A stretch of DNA of 64,000 nt. Origin: Bactericera cockerelli (Eukaryota; Arthropoda; Insecta; Hemiptera; Triozidae). Location of the stretch: NCBI GenBank assembly GCA_024516035.1, contig CM044966.1, positions 16,349,377 through 16,413,376 of the forward strand, written 5' to 3'. Both the position numbers and the translations under genes were made by a program. This document shows, piece after piece, positions 9,896 through 21,417 of this stretch (positions are counted from its first letter, which is position 1; each line of letters begins with the position of its first letter). Below the pieces are notes generated by a model. That model did no database searches and was not told the DNA's origin. It saw only the letters and a program-made list of their open reading frames with translations.

Positions 9896-10474
9896 TTATT
9901 ATTTGTTATGAAAATACATAATTATCTACGTATAAAGAGAGAAAAAAAGAAGTATTTTTACGGAAAAGAAAATGACCAAATCGGAAATCCACCACTGCCG
10001 TCGAAATGGACGGCGGAAAAAATCACTAGGTGCAAACTGCAACCCAGACAAGGCTCGTCGGTGTGTTTTTTGAACGGGAGATAATCAGATGTTCAACTAT
10101 TTATCTATTATAGTTGTTAGTCGTCATCACAATAATCACAATAACCTTGGTAGATGTACCGATTATTCGCCAGTCGCCAGTGAAAAAAAGCGACCATAAT
10201 TTTCGACACTTTGTTTTGCAACCCCCATGAAAAAAATTACACTAAGAAAATACCAACACAAGCTCTGATCTCTGAGGCGATAGTATTGCTTTGTGCCTTT
10301 CTTTTCATATGAACAAGAATTCTGAAATGTCTCCCTGTAAAATTTTGTGAGGGTTAAAAAATAAGTGTCCAGAATTATGCTGGCTATATCTCACTGTCCA
10401 ATAATTGGTGTATATACCCGATTATTTTAACAATATAAAAGCCTATTCATTTTATTTCCATAATGATTATTATA
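9896..10474. other. Intergenic, nothing recognised
   Basis: AT-rich sequence with no coding potential and no repeat that recurs elsewhere in the window. Confidence 0.3.
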
Positions 10475-10849
10475 CGGGGTGTCCCATTATAAATGAAACA
10501 TTCAAATATCTCGAAAACTACTGACGATAGAAAATAAATGTTCAGGCCATTTTCATAGCTCTAAATTGGACATTTAAGTGACTTTTATAAGTTTATTGGA
10601 TGACCTCTTGGTTATTTCAAGGTCAACTTTGAAATTTTAAAAGACATTCCCTTTTTTATGACAGTTTTGAAATTTACACAAAATTTTGAGGTAAATATTC
10701 TTACCTTTGTCACACCCCATTTCACACCCTTCATTGAGTGTGAGATTTTTCCCATCTTAGACTATGAGTGCGGCATATCAAATCAGTCTAATTTTAGGTG
10801 CTGAACATGAAAGTTATATTGGTTAGGTGGTAGAAAAGAGGGTTAGGTG

Positions 10850-10912
10850 GTAGAAAATGCTTTGAGCATTAACCTCGCCTGGTGGTTACCACTAAAAAGT
10901 ATTATTATTATT
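10850..10912 (+). mobile_element. SINE family A, 3' tail only
   Basis: GGTGGTAGAAAATGCTTTGA and GCATTAACCTCGCCTGGTGG match the 3' part of family A, followed by ATT repeats. It is nested in the foldback element. Confidence 0.65.
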
Positions 10913-11394
10913 ATTGGTTTTTCATTTCATTTTACTTAATTTTTTCGATCTCAAGTAAAAGTTAAGTAAAATGAAAAAACCAATACTACTTTCGTGTTCA
11001 GCACGTAAAATTAGAGTGATTTGATATGCCGCACTCATAGTCTAAGACGGGAAATATATCACACTCCCAAAAGGGTCTGAAAAAGGGTGTAGATCTGACA
11101 GAAATTATAACCAAGAATTTTTTTGATCCTTCAATTTTATATAGATTTCAAAAAATTCATATAAATAGGAGATGTCATTTTAATTCTAAAGTTGACCTTG
11201 AAATAACCTTGAAGGGATCATCTAAGAAAATTCTCAAGGTCACCACCGTTAAGGGCGGAATTAATACCTAGAGGTTTTTGTAATACCTCTGTGGCACAAG
11301 TCACGGATTGCGTACTGTGTAAGATGGGGAAACCCGACGCTTAGCAATGACTTGTGATATAGAATTTATCTATTCATTTCACCCGAAGTGTTAA

Positions 11395-11575
11395 TTTAAT
11401 TATTTACACTTTATTTTTTTATACAAAACAATCAACAATAAATTATTAACAGAGATAAAAAAAATTACCAATATTTACATAATAAAATATAGAAAAATAA
11501 ATAAATTTACAGTTGTCTTGTAATCCGGGGCGAAGTTAATGCCTTAGGCATTCTCTGCCACTTAACCGCGGTCTC
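11395..11575 (-). mobile_element. Family J-like LINE/SINE tail
   Basis: It matches the copy at 36835-37010 (ACAATAAATTATTAACAGAG and CTTGTAATCC) and sits inside the right arm of the foldback element. Confidence 0.6.
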
Positions 11576-11983
11576 CTTTAGAGCTGTGAAAACGATCTCT
11601 GGACAGATTTTTTATATCGTCAGTTAGTTCTCGAGATATTTGAATGTCTCGTTTATAATGGGACACCCTGTAGATTATTGCTTTATTTATGAATATTATT
11701 ATTGTTTTATTAATTATTATTGTTTATTTTACTTGTAAATAAACAACTTATGTGTTTTTCCTCCTGACGAAGTTCATGGACAGTTCTTGCTATCAGCAAC
11801 TTAACTCTCTATCAGCAACTTAGCTCTCTATCAGCAACTTCGCTTGCTATCAAGGGGCTCGCCTCGCGGGGAGTAAAGTGCACTCTGCATGAGTGGCTTA
11901 GCTTTTCTAGAGCTTGGTGCCAGGTCTCGTGTTGCTTGAGGAAAAAGTTTTGCTGTTGTTGGTGGTGTTGGTAGTCTGATGCA

Positions 11984-12293
11984 CTGATAATAATAATATC
12001 GCCTTATTTATACTGCCCGATTAGGACTAGTAAAGTCCCATTATTCCAGCAGTCAGCCAAAGACATATTTATATGTGGTGAAAAGGTGAATTCTTAGAAT
12101 ATTTTATCATTTAGCTTAGGAAAAGAACCTTTGTAAAAATCCAATATTGTTTAAATAAAATGTTTAAAAATAAAAAATAAAAAAAATCCCAATTGGGGGA
12201 TATCTTGTCATGTCCCGGCTGGGTTTCGAACCCACGACCTCTGGAATCTGTGGATTCACAGAGTGCCGCCTTTACCACTGAGCTACCGGGACA
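11984..12293 (-). mobile_element. tRNA-derived SINE, family B
   Basis: The minus-strand head reads TGTCCCGGTAGCTCAGTGGT with box B GTGGGTTCGAAACCCAGCC. The body carries GGAATAATGGGACTTTACTA and the tail GGCGATATTATTATTA. The copy is longer than usual because extra bases interrupt the body. Confidence 0.8.
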
Positions 12294-12324
12294 GTGTTGT
12301 GCAAGTGCATCAACATTTCAACAA

Positions 12325-12545
12325 TGCACTGGTAGACAAGTGGTTAAGGCGCTAGTCTGGTAATCCAGGTAGCGCAGGGATCCGTTGGTTCGAGTCCCAC
12401 CCAGTGCATGAATAATTCCTCATTGATTTGAGTTTCTGACCACATAATAAGACCACAACACTCAGAGTCGGGTTAGGTGGTAGAAAATGCTTTAAGCATT
12501 AACCTCGTCTGGTGGTTACCTTCCACTAAAGAGTGTTATTATAAT
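12325..12545 (+). mobile_element. tRNA-derived SINE, family A (full)
   Basis: The head reads TGCACTGGTAGACAAGTGGT and box B reads GGTTCGAGTCCCACCC. The body has GACCACATAATAAGAC and GGTTAGGTGGTAGAAAATGC, and the tail ends GAGTGTTATTATA. Confidence 0.8.
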
Positions 12546-12796
12546 TTTTGTTGTTGGTTAACCGAACTGAGGATCTGTTTAAACGTGGTTACTGGAAAGG
12601 CAAAATTAATAGACATTTTTGTAATACTTCTCGGATTGCGTACTGTCTTGGATGGGGAAAACCAATGATAAACAATGACTTAAACTATCGATTTTGTCTA
12701 TTCATTTCGGCCTTTATCAAGCAAAACGCCAAGGAAAACGAAAAGAGCGTGCTAGACTTATGCTAAACACAGGTTAGGTCATAATAATATAGCTAC

Positions 12797-12925
12797 AAAT
12801 AATAATAATATCGTCTTATTTATAATGCCCGACTTGGACTTATGAGTCCCATTATTCCAGTAGTAAGCCCAAGACGTGTTATTATGTGATAAAAATCCTC
12901 CCAATTGGTAGGATAACTTGTCATC
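12797..12925 (-). mobile_element. SINE family B, head missing
   Basis: It has the body and tail of family B (AATAATAATATCGTCTTATT at its 3' end) and stops before the tRNA-like head. Confidence 0.7.
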
Positions 12926-13323
12926 CGACCTCTTACGGGAAACATAGGTCGGAACCCATTTTAACAAAAGACGGAAATTATTTTGACCTTTCAACCGAAA
13001 CCTCTCTTCAATCCGGTAGGTACTTTAACCAAAACCTAAAAACTTTCCATGGTAGATAAAATTACATGAATCCAAGAGAGAGATATTGGAACAATAGAAT
13101 GGAATTTTACTTTCCGTTGTAAGAAATAGAAAGAATTAATTGTAATCCGGCTATTCTAAAAGCCCTGTCTTCGATTTTTGGGACTCAAAATATTCCATGG
13201 TACAGAAAACCCACTCCGTCTATGATAAAAAAAACAAACAAAGCAAAATATTTATCTAAATCTATTTCTACCTATTATAAAAATCTTAATAAATATTTTT
13301 TCCTCACGAATAATAAAATTCTG

Positions 13324-13402
13324 AGGGTTAGGTGGTAGAAAAGGCTTTGAGCATTAACCTCTCCTGGTGGTTACCATCCACTAAAGAGTGTTATTATTAT
13401 TA
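13324..13402 (+). mobile_element. SINE family A, 3' tail only
   Basis: GGGTTAGGTGGTAGAAAAGG through CACTAAAGAGTGTTATTATT matches the 3' end of family A. Confidence 0.65.
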
Positions 13403-13578
13403 CCATTACGGGCATGTCTTAGTTGATTTGAATTCCGTTGCGAAGTAAGGGGTAGCGGCTAGTTAGGAATAAGTGTCACCAGTCACGTATGCAGATAAAA
13501 TATCCCAGGTAAACAGTAATAATATGTGTGCGTAACTGATAATACATTTTGACACGTAAATAATTTGGTCTACGTAAA

Positions 13579-13793
13579 ATAATAATAATATCGCCTTATT
13601 TATGCTGCCCGATTAGGACTATTAAAGTTCCATTATTCCAGCAGTAAGCCCAAGACGCATTAGTATGTGGTAAAAATCTCAAATGGGAAGATAACATGTC
13701 ATGTCCCGGCTGGATTTCGAACCCACGACCTCTGGAATATATGGATTCACAATTTCACAGATTGCCGCCTTTACCACTGAGCTACCGGGACAG
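13579..13793 (-). mobile_element. tRNA-derived SINE, family B (full)
   Basis: The minus strand carries the full head with the GTAGCTCAGTGG box and TTCGAAATCC, plus the body and ATT-rich tail. Confidence 0.8.
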
Positions 13794-13828
13794 ACGTAAA
13801 TAATTTGGTCTGCATAAAATAAACCGTC

Positions 13829-13990
13829 CTCTCAGTAGCTGAATCGATAAGGCGGCAAACTTGTAACCTGGAGGTCGGTGGTTCGAGTCCCAAGCATGGC
13901 AATTTTTGTCAAGGCTGGTTTGAGTGACTGTGACATATGACTCCTGAGATTCGCACAGGATTCAAGCAATACAATACTTGTACTGAATGT
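13829..13990 (+). mobile_element. tRNA-derived SINE, family F
   Basis: The head CAGTAGCTGAATCGATAAGG and box B GGTGGTTCGAGTCCC are clear, and the body has drifted from other copies. Confidence 0.7.
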
Positions 13991-14029
13991 TGGTACCTAC
14001 TTTTTTTAGCTAGGGGACGTTATTGTTAT

Positions 14030-14215
14030 TATTTTATTCTTTATTAATAAGGACATTATAATATATACAAACAGGAAATGAATGTATGTACAATATAAGA
14101 AGAATAATAAAAAAAAAACAAAACAAAAACGGAGAAAATATAAATAAATATATACTACACATGTCGTAACTAAAGGGCGGGGTTATTGTCTTTGGCAATC
14201 TCTTCCACCCAACGT
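14030..14215 (-). mobile_element. SINE/LINE-tail family J
   Basis: The plus strand reads TTTATTCTTTATTAATAAGG and then AAAGGGCGGGGTTATTGTCT with TCTCTTCCACCCAAC, the family J block in reverse. Confidence 0.65.
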
Positions 14216-14717
14216 TTGGGGATGTTAAACAGGAAGAAGACGTGTGTCTCGCCAGAGGACTATTAACAGAGAAGGGACTTGCCAACCCTAAAAAGCCAGG
14301 CTAGCTTGTAGTTTCCTAAAGGTTTAATGGCTTATAAAGAAAAAGTTCAAGTTTTCACGATAGCTGATCGCACATAGAAATAATATGTAGTTCAGAACAA
14401 GCCAACTTTTCTCTTGAGTTTGGCTGGAGACCATCAATCACCCTTCCAGTCATCCTGTTCTCGTATCTCGTAGTAGAATTTTTCCGTCCGAAAATTCCTC
14501 CACTGCCGGTAGTCGAACCCACGACCTCCGGGTGAAAAAACTGAGTAACTCTTATCACGCAGAGCGTGTTGCACATACCTTATTAGGTCCGTCAAGCTTC
14601 GAAGGGATTGTCCACTGCACTTGTCAAATCGTCTTCCGTAAAAAGGTGCTATACCTATTAAACTATTAGCGTCATGAGACACCCTGTCTCGAGCCGACAG
14701 CCTACAGAAAGCACTAC

Positions 14718-14908
14718 TATAATAATAATAATAATAATACTCTTTAGTGGAAGGTAACCACCAGGCGAGGTTAATGCTCAAAGCATTTTCTACCACCTAA
14801 CCCTCAGAGTCTTATTATTATGTGGTCACAAACTCAAATTAATGAGGAAAAATTCATGCACTGGGTGGGATTCGAACCAACGGATCCCTACGCTACCTGG
14901 GTAACCCT
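14718..14908 (-). mobile_element. SINE family A, 5' truncated
   Basis: Tail and body are complete. The tRNA-like head stops after TACGCTACCTGGGTAACC. Confidence 0.75.
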
Positions 14909-15358
14909 TTGTAGAAATAATTAAATATTAATTATTTAATTAAAGAAATGCTTTGTTTTAAAGTGTTGGTATAACGGAACTACCTCTCTTGCGCTGACAG
15001 CCTAAAGAACTTTAACACTTAGTTAAACTTTCTACACTTCACTCTAGTGAGGACTCGGATCCGACTGATGATGTGAAAACTCACAAAAAGACTCGAAAAC
15101 TTAAAAAAAAAAAACGAAAAACCAGACACTTGAACTTGTTTGGAAAATTCGCGAAAAAACTTGTAAGAAAAAAAAAATATGTGAAGTTTCTTCTTTAATT
15201 TGAAGAGAAAAATTCAGCGCTTATACTGGGACACAATACTTCCTCAATTTTTCTTCATGTATCCACAATTTAAATTCCGAACTCCCCTTTCTCAACACAG
15301 TTTTTTCTTAACTTTCAGAAAGGGTACCATCCTATACTTTTAAATCTGTAACACTATC

Positions 15359-15530
15359 ATCATCAAAGTGTAGTGTAGCGTCATCGTGAACGATGGTAGC
15401 CAGACAGTGGAGAAATGACTCAGCACGTCTACCACTGTCGTTACAAGCAGGCTAATAATTGACAAGGGCCCCCAGAACCAAGCCAATGCTGGTCTACTCC
15501 CTGTTTATAGTCCCCCAGCCAGACCCCAGT
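15359..15530 (+). mobile_element. Family H element (38-bp repeat carrier), one repeat unit
   Basis: The flank GAACGATGGTAGCCAGACAG and GGGCCCCCAGAACCAAGCCA is followed by about one copy of the 38-bp unit TGGTCTACTCCCTGTTTATA... Confidence 0.75.
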
Positions 15531-15621
15531 AACACTATTATAGGTTATTGTAATAAATAAATGGAAAATTAAAAAAAAAAAAAATCGTGCATGGTTCACA
15601 TTCACATCCTACACATTTGTC

Positions 15622-15832
15622 TGTCCCGGTAGCTCAGTGGTAAAGGCGGCACTCTGTGAATCCAGAGATTCCAGTGGTCGTGGGTTCGAAACCCAGCCGG
15701 GACATGACAAGTTATCCTCCCTTTTGGGATTTTTACCACATAACAATATGTCCTGAGCTTACTACTGGAATAATGGGACTTTAATAGTCTTAATCGGGCA
15801 GCATAAAAAAGGCGATATTATTATTATTATTA
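15622..15832 (+). mobile_element. tRNA-derived SINE, family B (full)
   Basis: The head TGTCCCGGTAGCTCAGTGGT, box B GGGTTCGAAACCCAGCC and tail GGCGATATTATTATTATT are intact. Confidence 0.85.
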
Positions 15833-15971
15833 TTTGCCGATTAAAATGTATCCTAATTTTCAATTATCATTTATTTATCCACATGATTAAAGTTAAGATA
15901 AGCCAGACACGCCCTCAAGTCGGAGTTTCAACCAATCACAGCGCACAATAGCCCGAGTTAAGGGATAGTTA

Positions 15972-16122
15972 TCATATTTGTGTTAATCACTTTCGTGATA
16001 TCACAACTATTCAAACTCGCTTTACAAAAGCTAAGCTGAAACCGGGACTTGAACCACCGACCTCCGGGTTACAAGTCCGCCGCCTTATCGATCAAGCTAC
16101 TGAGGTCGGTGAGTTAAGGAAT
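15972..16122 (-). mobile_element. tRNA-derived SINE, family F
   Basis: The minus-strand head reads ACCGACCTCAGTAGCTTGAT, with a tRNA-like anticodon arm and box B GGTTCAAGTCCCGG. The body ends AACACAAATATGATAACT. Confidence 0.8.
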
Positions 16123-16424
16123 AGTGTACACTACCCTAGCTTAATTCTAAGCTAAGGTCCGAATTATGAAACAGGATTATACCTAGTCACCTAATCTATA
16201 ATATGCTGGATACTATTACTTAACTCAGGTTATAATCCCGCAGTGATTGGTTGAAATTTTCACGAGAGGACTTGTTAATGGATAATATTGTCCACTTAGA
16301 TTAAGAAATCCTGTTTCATAATTCGGCCCTAATTATGTTTTATAAGTTGGCCCTTCTCCAAAAATTCAACCAGTTATTCTTAAAATTGGTTTTTACTTTA
16401 TGTCTATCGATAGAATATGGTCTT

Positions 16425-16560
16425 TTTTTTTAAGTGGGGTTTAACGTCGCTTTCAACTGCCATGGTCATATCACGACGGGGGTTTTACCCTCCATTCGCA
16501 GGAAACTCACAAACCTGCTACTCACATTGACCTCACCCAGCCTGGGTCTCCTTCCACGTA
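16425..16560 (-). mobile_element. SINE family G (5S-derived), body only
   Basis: It matches the body of the full copy at 16880-17150 (TTTAACGTCGCTTTCAACTG, CGACGGGGGTTTTACCC) and lacks the 5S-like head. Confidence 0.7.
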
Positions 16561-16639
16561 ATTACAAAAGTTCTGTACCAGCTATAATTATTGGGAAAAA
16601 TTAATTTACATTACCTATTGAGATTGTTTTTTTTAAATT

Positions 16640-16772
16640 TTTAAGTCGATGCCACACCTACTCAAACTCACCCTGCTAAATTTTTACCGAAATTGGGACT
16701 CGAACCATCGACCCTCAAGATACAAGTCCACCGTCTTATCGATCAAGCTAATAATGAGGTCAGTGCGGTCGA
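16640..16772 (-). mobile_element. tRNA-derived SINE, family F (degraded)
   Basis: The head remains recognisable on the minus strand (TAGCTTGATCGATAAGACGG), with box B-like GGTTCGAGTCCC. Confidence 0.65.
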
Positions 16773-16879
16773 TCAGATTCAAAAATACTCGCAATGTTTT
16801 CACTGTCTATCGATACTCTCGGAAGTAAATGAGACAACAAAGAAATTGCAGTAATTTATGCATTGAATTAAATATTCTT

Positions 16880-17150
16880 CATTTTTTTTTTTTTTTTTTA
16901 AGTGGGGTTTAACGTCGCTTTCAACTGCCATGGTCATATCACGACGGGGGTTTTACCCTCCATTCGCAGGAAACTCACAAACCTGCTACTCACATTGACC
17001 TCACCCAGCCTGAGTGGGGCCGGGAAAAGCCAGCGTCACGAGAATTAGAATTTGAATGGTCACCCATCCAAGTCTTAACCTCGCTGGATGTCGCTTAACT
17101 TCGGTGTTCTGAAGGGAACCGGTGTATTCAACATGCCATCGACGCTGGCT
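16880..17150 (-). mobile_element. 5S rRNA-derived SINE (SINE3-like), family G, full
   Basis: The minus-strand head reads GTCGATGGCATGTTGAATAC, CACCGGTTCCCTTCAGAACA, CCGAAGTTAAGCGACATCCA and TTGGATGGGTGACCATTC. It follows metazoan 5S rRNA (TACACCGGTTCTC..., CCGAAGTTAAGC..., TTGGATGGGTGACC) through the internal promoter region. The body is shared with tRNA-headed family D. Confidence 0.85.
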
Positions 17151-17159
17151 ATTTTATTT

Positions 17160-18010
17160 TTATTACATAACTATATTTATATTTGAAAATAGATAGCTAT
17201 AGATAGGTAACTATTGATTAACTGATTATGATAGCATTATACAGGATAGCAGTATGTATTAAGATAGCAATTAAGTCCCGGTGAAAATGTAAAGGTAAAT
17301 AAAACATCTTTGAAAAATTTTAGAGCCGATTTCATTTTATTCCAAATTAACAATCCACCAGTCATATATAGGAACACCTTGTAGGTATGTACCTAGTTAA
17401 ATTTAGTTATCAAATTAATATACTTAATATCGTCGAATAAGGCATTAATTTATTAAAGTATGTAGATAATAATAGGTAGTTATTGTTAATATTTTGGCAG
17501 GTTGCAAAAAACAACCCGTAGGCATACAGCCATGTGAACCATGTATCTATTATTATTTAAATTTAGATAATTATGAAAACAGTGATATCAACAAAACAAA
17601 AAATATACAAAAAAATTACAAAAAATGGTGATAATAAACAGTGATATCAACATAAAACAAAAATTAATAATAATGGTGAGAAATTGTCCCGTATGTGGTG
17701 GATATTCCCAATTTCATGTTCCCATCTAGACACTAGAAACTAGTTACTAGACACTAGTGACTAGACAGTACACTGGTTGTGCAATTGTGCACCTCATAAA
17801 ACTCGGACTGTGAAACATTCTTTGTGTCGTGCTAATCTGCAAAAATTACACTTCGTGTAGAATAAAAAAGAGAGAACGCAGAATGTTTCCCGAAAAGTAG
17901 TGATAACATGAGCAATAAACACCTAAATTGGCTCTTGTTTCATTGCTATAAAATGAACAAGTTTATAAAACTCTTATCATAAATATGATAAAAAAGAAAT
18001 AAAATTTAAG
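17160..18010. other. Intergenic, AT-rich, nothing recognised
   Basis: No open frame of interest. There are short local repeats only (AGTGATATCAACA occurs twice near 17581-17655). Confidence 0.3.
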
Positions 18011-18017
18011 GCACACC

Positions 18018-18250
18018 TCATTCGTTCGATCCCCCGTGCCGACAAAAAATTGTATTATTAATTTCGTTACAATTGTTTGTAAGGAATACCTTCCGGTGCG
18101 CTCGTCTTGATCCAGCACCTAATTGGTAAGTATTGTGTCACTTCTCGCCCATCAGAGGGGAGGCATACTACGGGTTGGGTAGGCCCGGTAGGCTACAACA
18201 CAGACCACAAGCGTCTACAGTAGCTCTTGTTTCATGGCTAAGAAACAAAA
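18018..18250 (+). mobile_element. SINE family E, 5' truncated (tail side)
   Basis: It shares GGTGCGCTCGTCTTGATCCA, TGTGTCACTTCTCGCCCATC and CGTCTACAGTAGCTCTTGTT with the minus-strand copies at 51612, 56855 and 59688, and so is in the opposite orientation. Most of the tRNA-like part is lost. Confidence 0.7.
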
Positions 18251-18281
18251 AGCAAAGTGAATAAGTTCAGATCAAATATTT

Positions 18282-18335
18282 GCGGGATCTCTGGACTACG
18301 GGCAGTAGTCTCAACCATTACGCCACGGAGGCTGG
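18282..18335 (-). mobile_element. SINE family D, head fragment
   Basis: The minus strand reads GCCAGCCTCCGTGGCGTAAT, followed by ACTGCCCGTAGTCCAGAG. Only the tRNA-like 5' part is present. Confidence 0.7.
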
Positions 18336-18939
18336 CACACACAATACCTAGTAAGTGCAAAGTGAAAAAATTCAGACCAAATATTTGCTGATGATTGTGG
18401 GAGAATACCTAGTAATAATAATAATAAGATATGAAACAGACAGAAATCTAATAATAGTAATTGTGCATCTCACGTACAGAATACAGGGTCGACCATAGAG
18501 ATAAAAAAATCTTTTTGCTAGAACTTTCTTCTTCTTCTTTCACTCACTTTTTCCCAATTTTATTCGGGGTCGGCGTTCCCTTCTCTAATTCTACCCCGCC
18601 ACAGCTTCCTGTCTAATTCTTCCTCTTGCCTTTTGCTTTTGCTAGAACTTTCTGATTATTATTATTATTTAATTCATTTTTTTCTTTTAAGCGCTTTAAC
18701 CTTGTCGACAGACAGGTCGTTCGCGCCGATTCCCTAATTTTAAATCATGTTGTAGAGTTTAAGAGCTCTCAGGTATTAGAGCATAGAATCGACGCTCTCG
18801 GTACTGTCTGTCAGTGCCGGGGGAGCAGGGAGAGAGGCGCGGATGTTGGTGTGTAAGACACAGGATAGTATAATATGGAGTACCGTTAATGTTTGGCCAC
18901 ATTGACAGGAGGGTGGTGGAGATCTTTTGAATTGGCTTC

Positions 18940-19050
18940 GTCGCGAGGTATGAGTGGACCCCGAACAGCTAAGAATAGAGCCGAAAAAATCCTGCCCCTC
19001 TGAGGATCGAACCCAGGTAGTCTGGTAATCCATTTACCACTTGACTACCA
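18940..19050 (-). mobile_element. tRNA-derived SINE, family I
   Basis: The minus-strand head ends TGGGTTCGATCCTCAGAGGG and is followed by CAGGATTTTTTCGGCTCTAT, as in the copies at 24585, 26210 and 45955. Confidence 0.65.
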
Positions 19051-19116
19051 GTATAAGAAGGAACCTTTTTTTTTCTCTGAACACTAACCAATTTTTTTAT
19101 TTATTATTTTTGGGTA

Positions 19117-19356
19117 GGGATCCGTTGGTTCAAATCCCACCCAGTGCATGAATTATTCCTCATTAATTGAGTTTGTGACCACATAATAATAAGACTCTGA
19201 GGGTTAGGTGATAGAAAATGCGTTGAGCATTAACCTCGCCTGGTGGTTACCTGCCACTAAAGAGTGTTATTATTATAATAATAAGACTCTGAGGGTTAGG
19301 TGGTAGAAAATGCTTTGAGCATTAACCTCACCTGGTGGTTACCTTCCACTAAAGAG
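19117..19356 (+). mobile_element. SINE family A, tail duplicated and fused to a family B copy
   Basis: A 5'-truncated copy (GGGATCCGTTGGTTCAAATC) is followed by a second copy of its tail (19276-19356). This joins directly, without the usual ATT run, to a family B head at 19357. Confidence 0.7.
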
Positions 19357-19570
19357 TCTGTCCCGGTAGCTCAGTGGAAAAGGCGGCACTCTGTGAATCC
19401 AGCAGAGATTTCAGAGGTCGTGGGTTCGAAACCCAGCCGGGACAAGACAAGTTATCCTCCCATTTGGGATTTTTACCATATATAATAATACGTCTTGGGC
19501 TTACTGCTGGAATAATAGGACTTAATAGTCCTAATCGGGCAGTATAAATAAGGCGATATTATTATTATTC
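19357..19570 (+). mobile_element. tRNA-derived SINE, family B (full)
   Basis: The head TGTCCCGGTAGCTCAGTGGA, box B GGGTTCGAAACCCAGCC and tail AGGCGATATTATTATTATT are intact. Confidence 0.85.
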
Positions 19571-19762
19571 TTTCTGTCCGACCCTGTTCGAGAGCTAACA
19601 AAGGTTACAGCACGTTAGGATCACGGATTAGCAGTCTAAACTTCAAAGATTATCAAAACAAACTTCCAAGATCAACATGAACTTAAGAAAACATTAGATC
19701 AAACAATACATTATTATATCAACACTGTCGGACTTTCAACTTTAAAGTGTGGAGGCTCGACT

Positions 19763-19804
19763 ATGTCTCTCTCTCTCTCCTCTCTCTCTCTCTTCTCTCC
19801 TCTC

Positions 19805-19838
<34 letters not shown>

Positions 19839-19842
19839 GTCC

Positions 19843-19873
<31 letters not shown>

Positions 19874-19908
19874 ATCTCTCTCTTCTCTCTCTCTCTCTCT
19901 CTCTGTCC

Positions 19909-19966
<58 letters not shown>

Positions 19967-20002
19967 GTCCCTCTCTCTCTCTCCACACTCTTTCTCTCTC
20001 CC

Positions 20003-20033
<31 letters not shown>

Positions 20034-20075
20034 CCTCTCTCTCCCTCTCTCTCTCTCGCTCTCTTTCTCTCTCCC

Positions 20076-20106
<31 letters not shown>

Positions 20107-20142
20107 CTCTCTCTCTCCCTCTCTCTCTCTCGCTCTCTCTGA
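19763..20142 (+). repeat. (CT)n microsatellite, about 380 bp
   Basis: Almost pure CT dinucleotides with CCT, GT and AT interruptions. Long open frames on both strands here are artefacts of the repeat. Confidence 0.97.
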
Positions 20143-20454
20143 TTGCAAAGGCTATCAGTGGATTGCAAAGGTTTCGCGATAAGAGAATGATAAACATTAG
20201 CTGTTCTGATAATAATAAAAAAGTATTTACACTACCCGGGACTGGGACTATTGGACTAATAAGTCCCGGGACTGTGACTATTGGACTAATAAGTCCCAGG
20301 TTTTTAGCATCGCAAGCTGTTCAGCTAGCCGAGCAGCATGCTACCTCTAGGATAAGGGGACAATACTATTGCAAATAATTCTGTGAAATTAACAAGTAAG
20401 TTAAAACAATAACAAACAGATAATTAAAAGAATATTCACATATTAATAAATTGT

Positions 20455-20630
20455 TTGTAAGGGATACCTTCTGGTGCGCTCGTGTTGACCCAGCACCTAA
20501 ATGGGAAATATTGTGTCACTTCTCGCCCATCAGAGGGGAGGTATACTACGGGATGGGCAGGCAACAACACAGACCAAAAGCGTCTACAGTAGCTCCTGTT
20601 TCATGACTACGAAATAAAAACGGCTGTGAA
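20455..20630 (+). mobile_element. SINE family E, truncated
   Basis: GGATACCTTCTGGTGCGCTC, AATATTGTGTCACTTCTCGC and CAGTAGCTCCTGTTTCATGA match other family E bodies. The tRNA-like head is absent. Confidence 0.7.
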
Positions 20631-20649
20631 ACACTCATTTTTTTTTTTT

Positions 20650-20965
20650 TTTTTTTTTAATTAATTTTGGACCTCCACAAAGTCAGCTGAGGGAATATTG
20701 TCGAAATAATCCTGCCGCATCACCCCTCAGCACCGCGAGGCTGAGACGCTATCCTCTCTTTCAAAGTTGCTTTCAATCTGTGCAAATGCGTTCACTTCAC
20801 GACTAACATTTATCCCTCCATTCGCTGGAAATTTAGAAACCGTATACTAAAATTGCCCTAACCCAGCCTGAGTAGGGCCGGGAATAGCCCAGCATCACGA
20901 GGATTCGAATTTGAAGGGTTGCCTATCCAAGTCGTAACCTTGCTGGACGTTTCTTAACTTCGATG
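20650..20965 (-). mobile_element. 5S-derived SINE, family G (degraded)
   Basis: The body CCCTCCATTCGCTGGAAATT and the 5S-like TATCCAAGTCGTAACCTTGC are present. The 5S start is lost. A T-run of about 20 bases precedes it. Confidence 0.65.
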
Positions 20966-21417
20966 ACAGCTATCTTTGAAAAATGAAAATATGGCTTGAA
21001 AAAAAAAATGTAACAGCCTTTTACTTGCCTTATCTTATAGGTAATATACATAAATTATTATAAAATGATTCGTTTGTGTGTGTGTTTATGTTTAGTCGCG
21101 TGAAACTCGAGAACCAAAAGTCGGATTGAGCTGAAATTTTGAATGGTTACCAATAACAGGGTCACTAGCGCTTTGGCGTAAAAAAATGTCAAATTTCCAA
21201 AAGTTGAGCTTTTTCAAATACTAGCATATCCAAGCATATCTCGTAAAGTAGGTCCGATTGAGCTTGAAATTTAGTATGGTTCCCAATGACATTGTATAAA
21301 AGCTATTGTGATTTTAAAAATGTCCATTTTTTAAAAGTTGATCTTTTTCAGTCTCCATACTGGCCGTGCCAATAGATTTCTGGAATGATAATTCCTAGAA
21401 CTGATCCTAAAAAAGTT

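Larger units (their letters stand above)
10475..11670. mobile_element. Foldback DNA transposon (about 1.2 kb) with nested SINEs
   Basis: The ends are inverted repeats: CGGGGTGTCCCATTATAAAT at the left, and its near-complement ending GGGACACCCTG at the right, flanked by TA. Internal segments (10764-10815 versus 10989-11050) are also inverted. No transposase ORF is present. A family A tail (about 10850) and a family J copy (about 11395) are inserted inside. Confidence 0.8.

Noticed and set aside
12196..12293. tRNA gene calls at this and similar sites (13829, 15622, 51384, 52172, 59890)
   Set aside because: All have conserved non-tRNA bodies and repeat tails, and most have altered stems, so they are tRNA-derived SINEs rather than tRNA genes.
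16880..17150. 5S rRNA gene
   Set aside because: Only the internal promoter region resembles 5S rRNA. It is followed by a SINE body and the stems are not preserved.
19742..20378. Several long ORFs on both strands (Ser/Leu-rich or Arg/Glu-rich)
   Set aside because: They are translations of a (CT)n microsatellite, with no start context, splice sites or domain.
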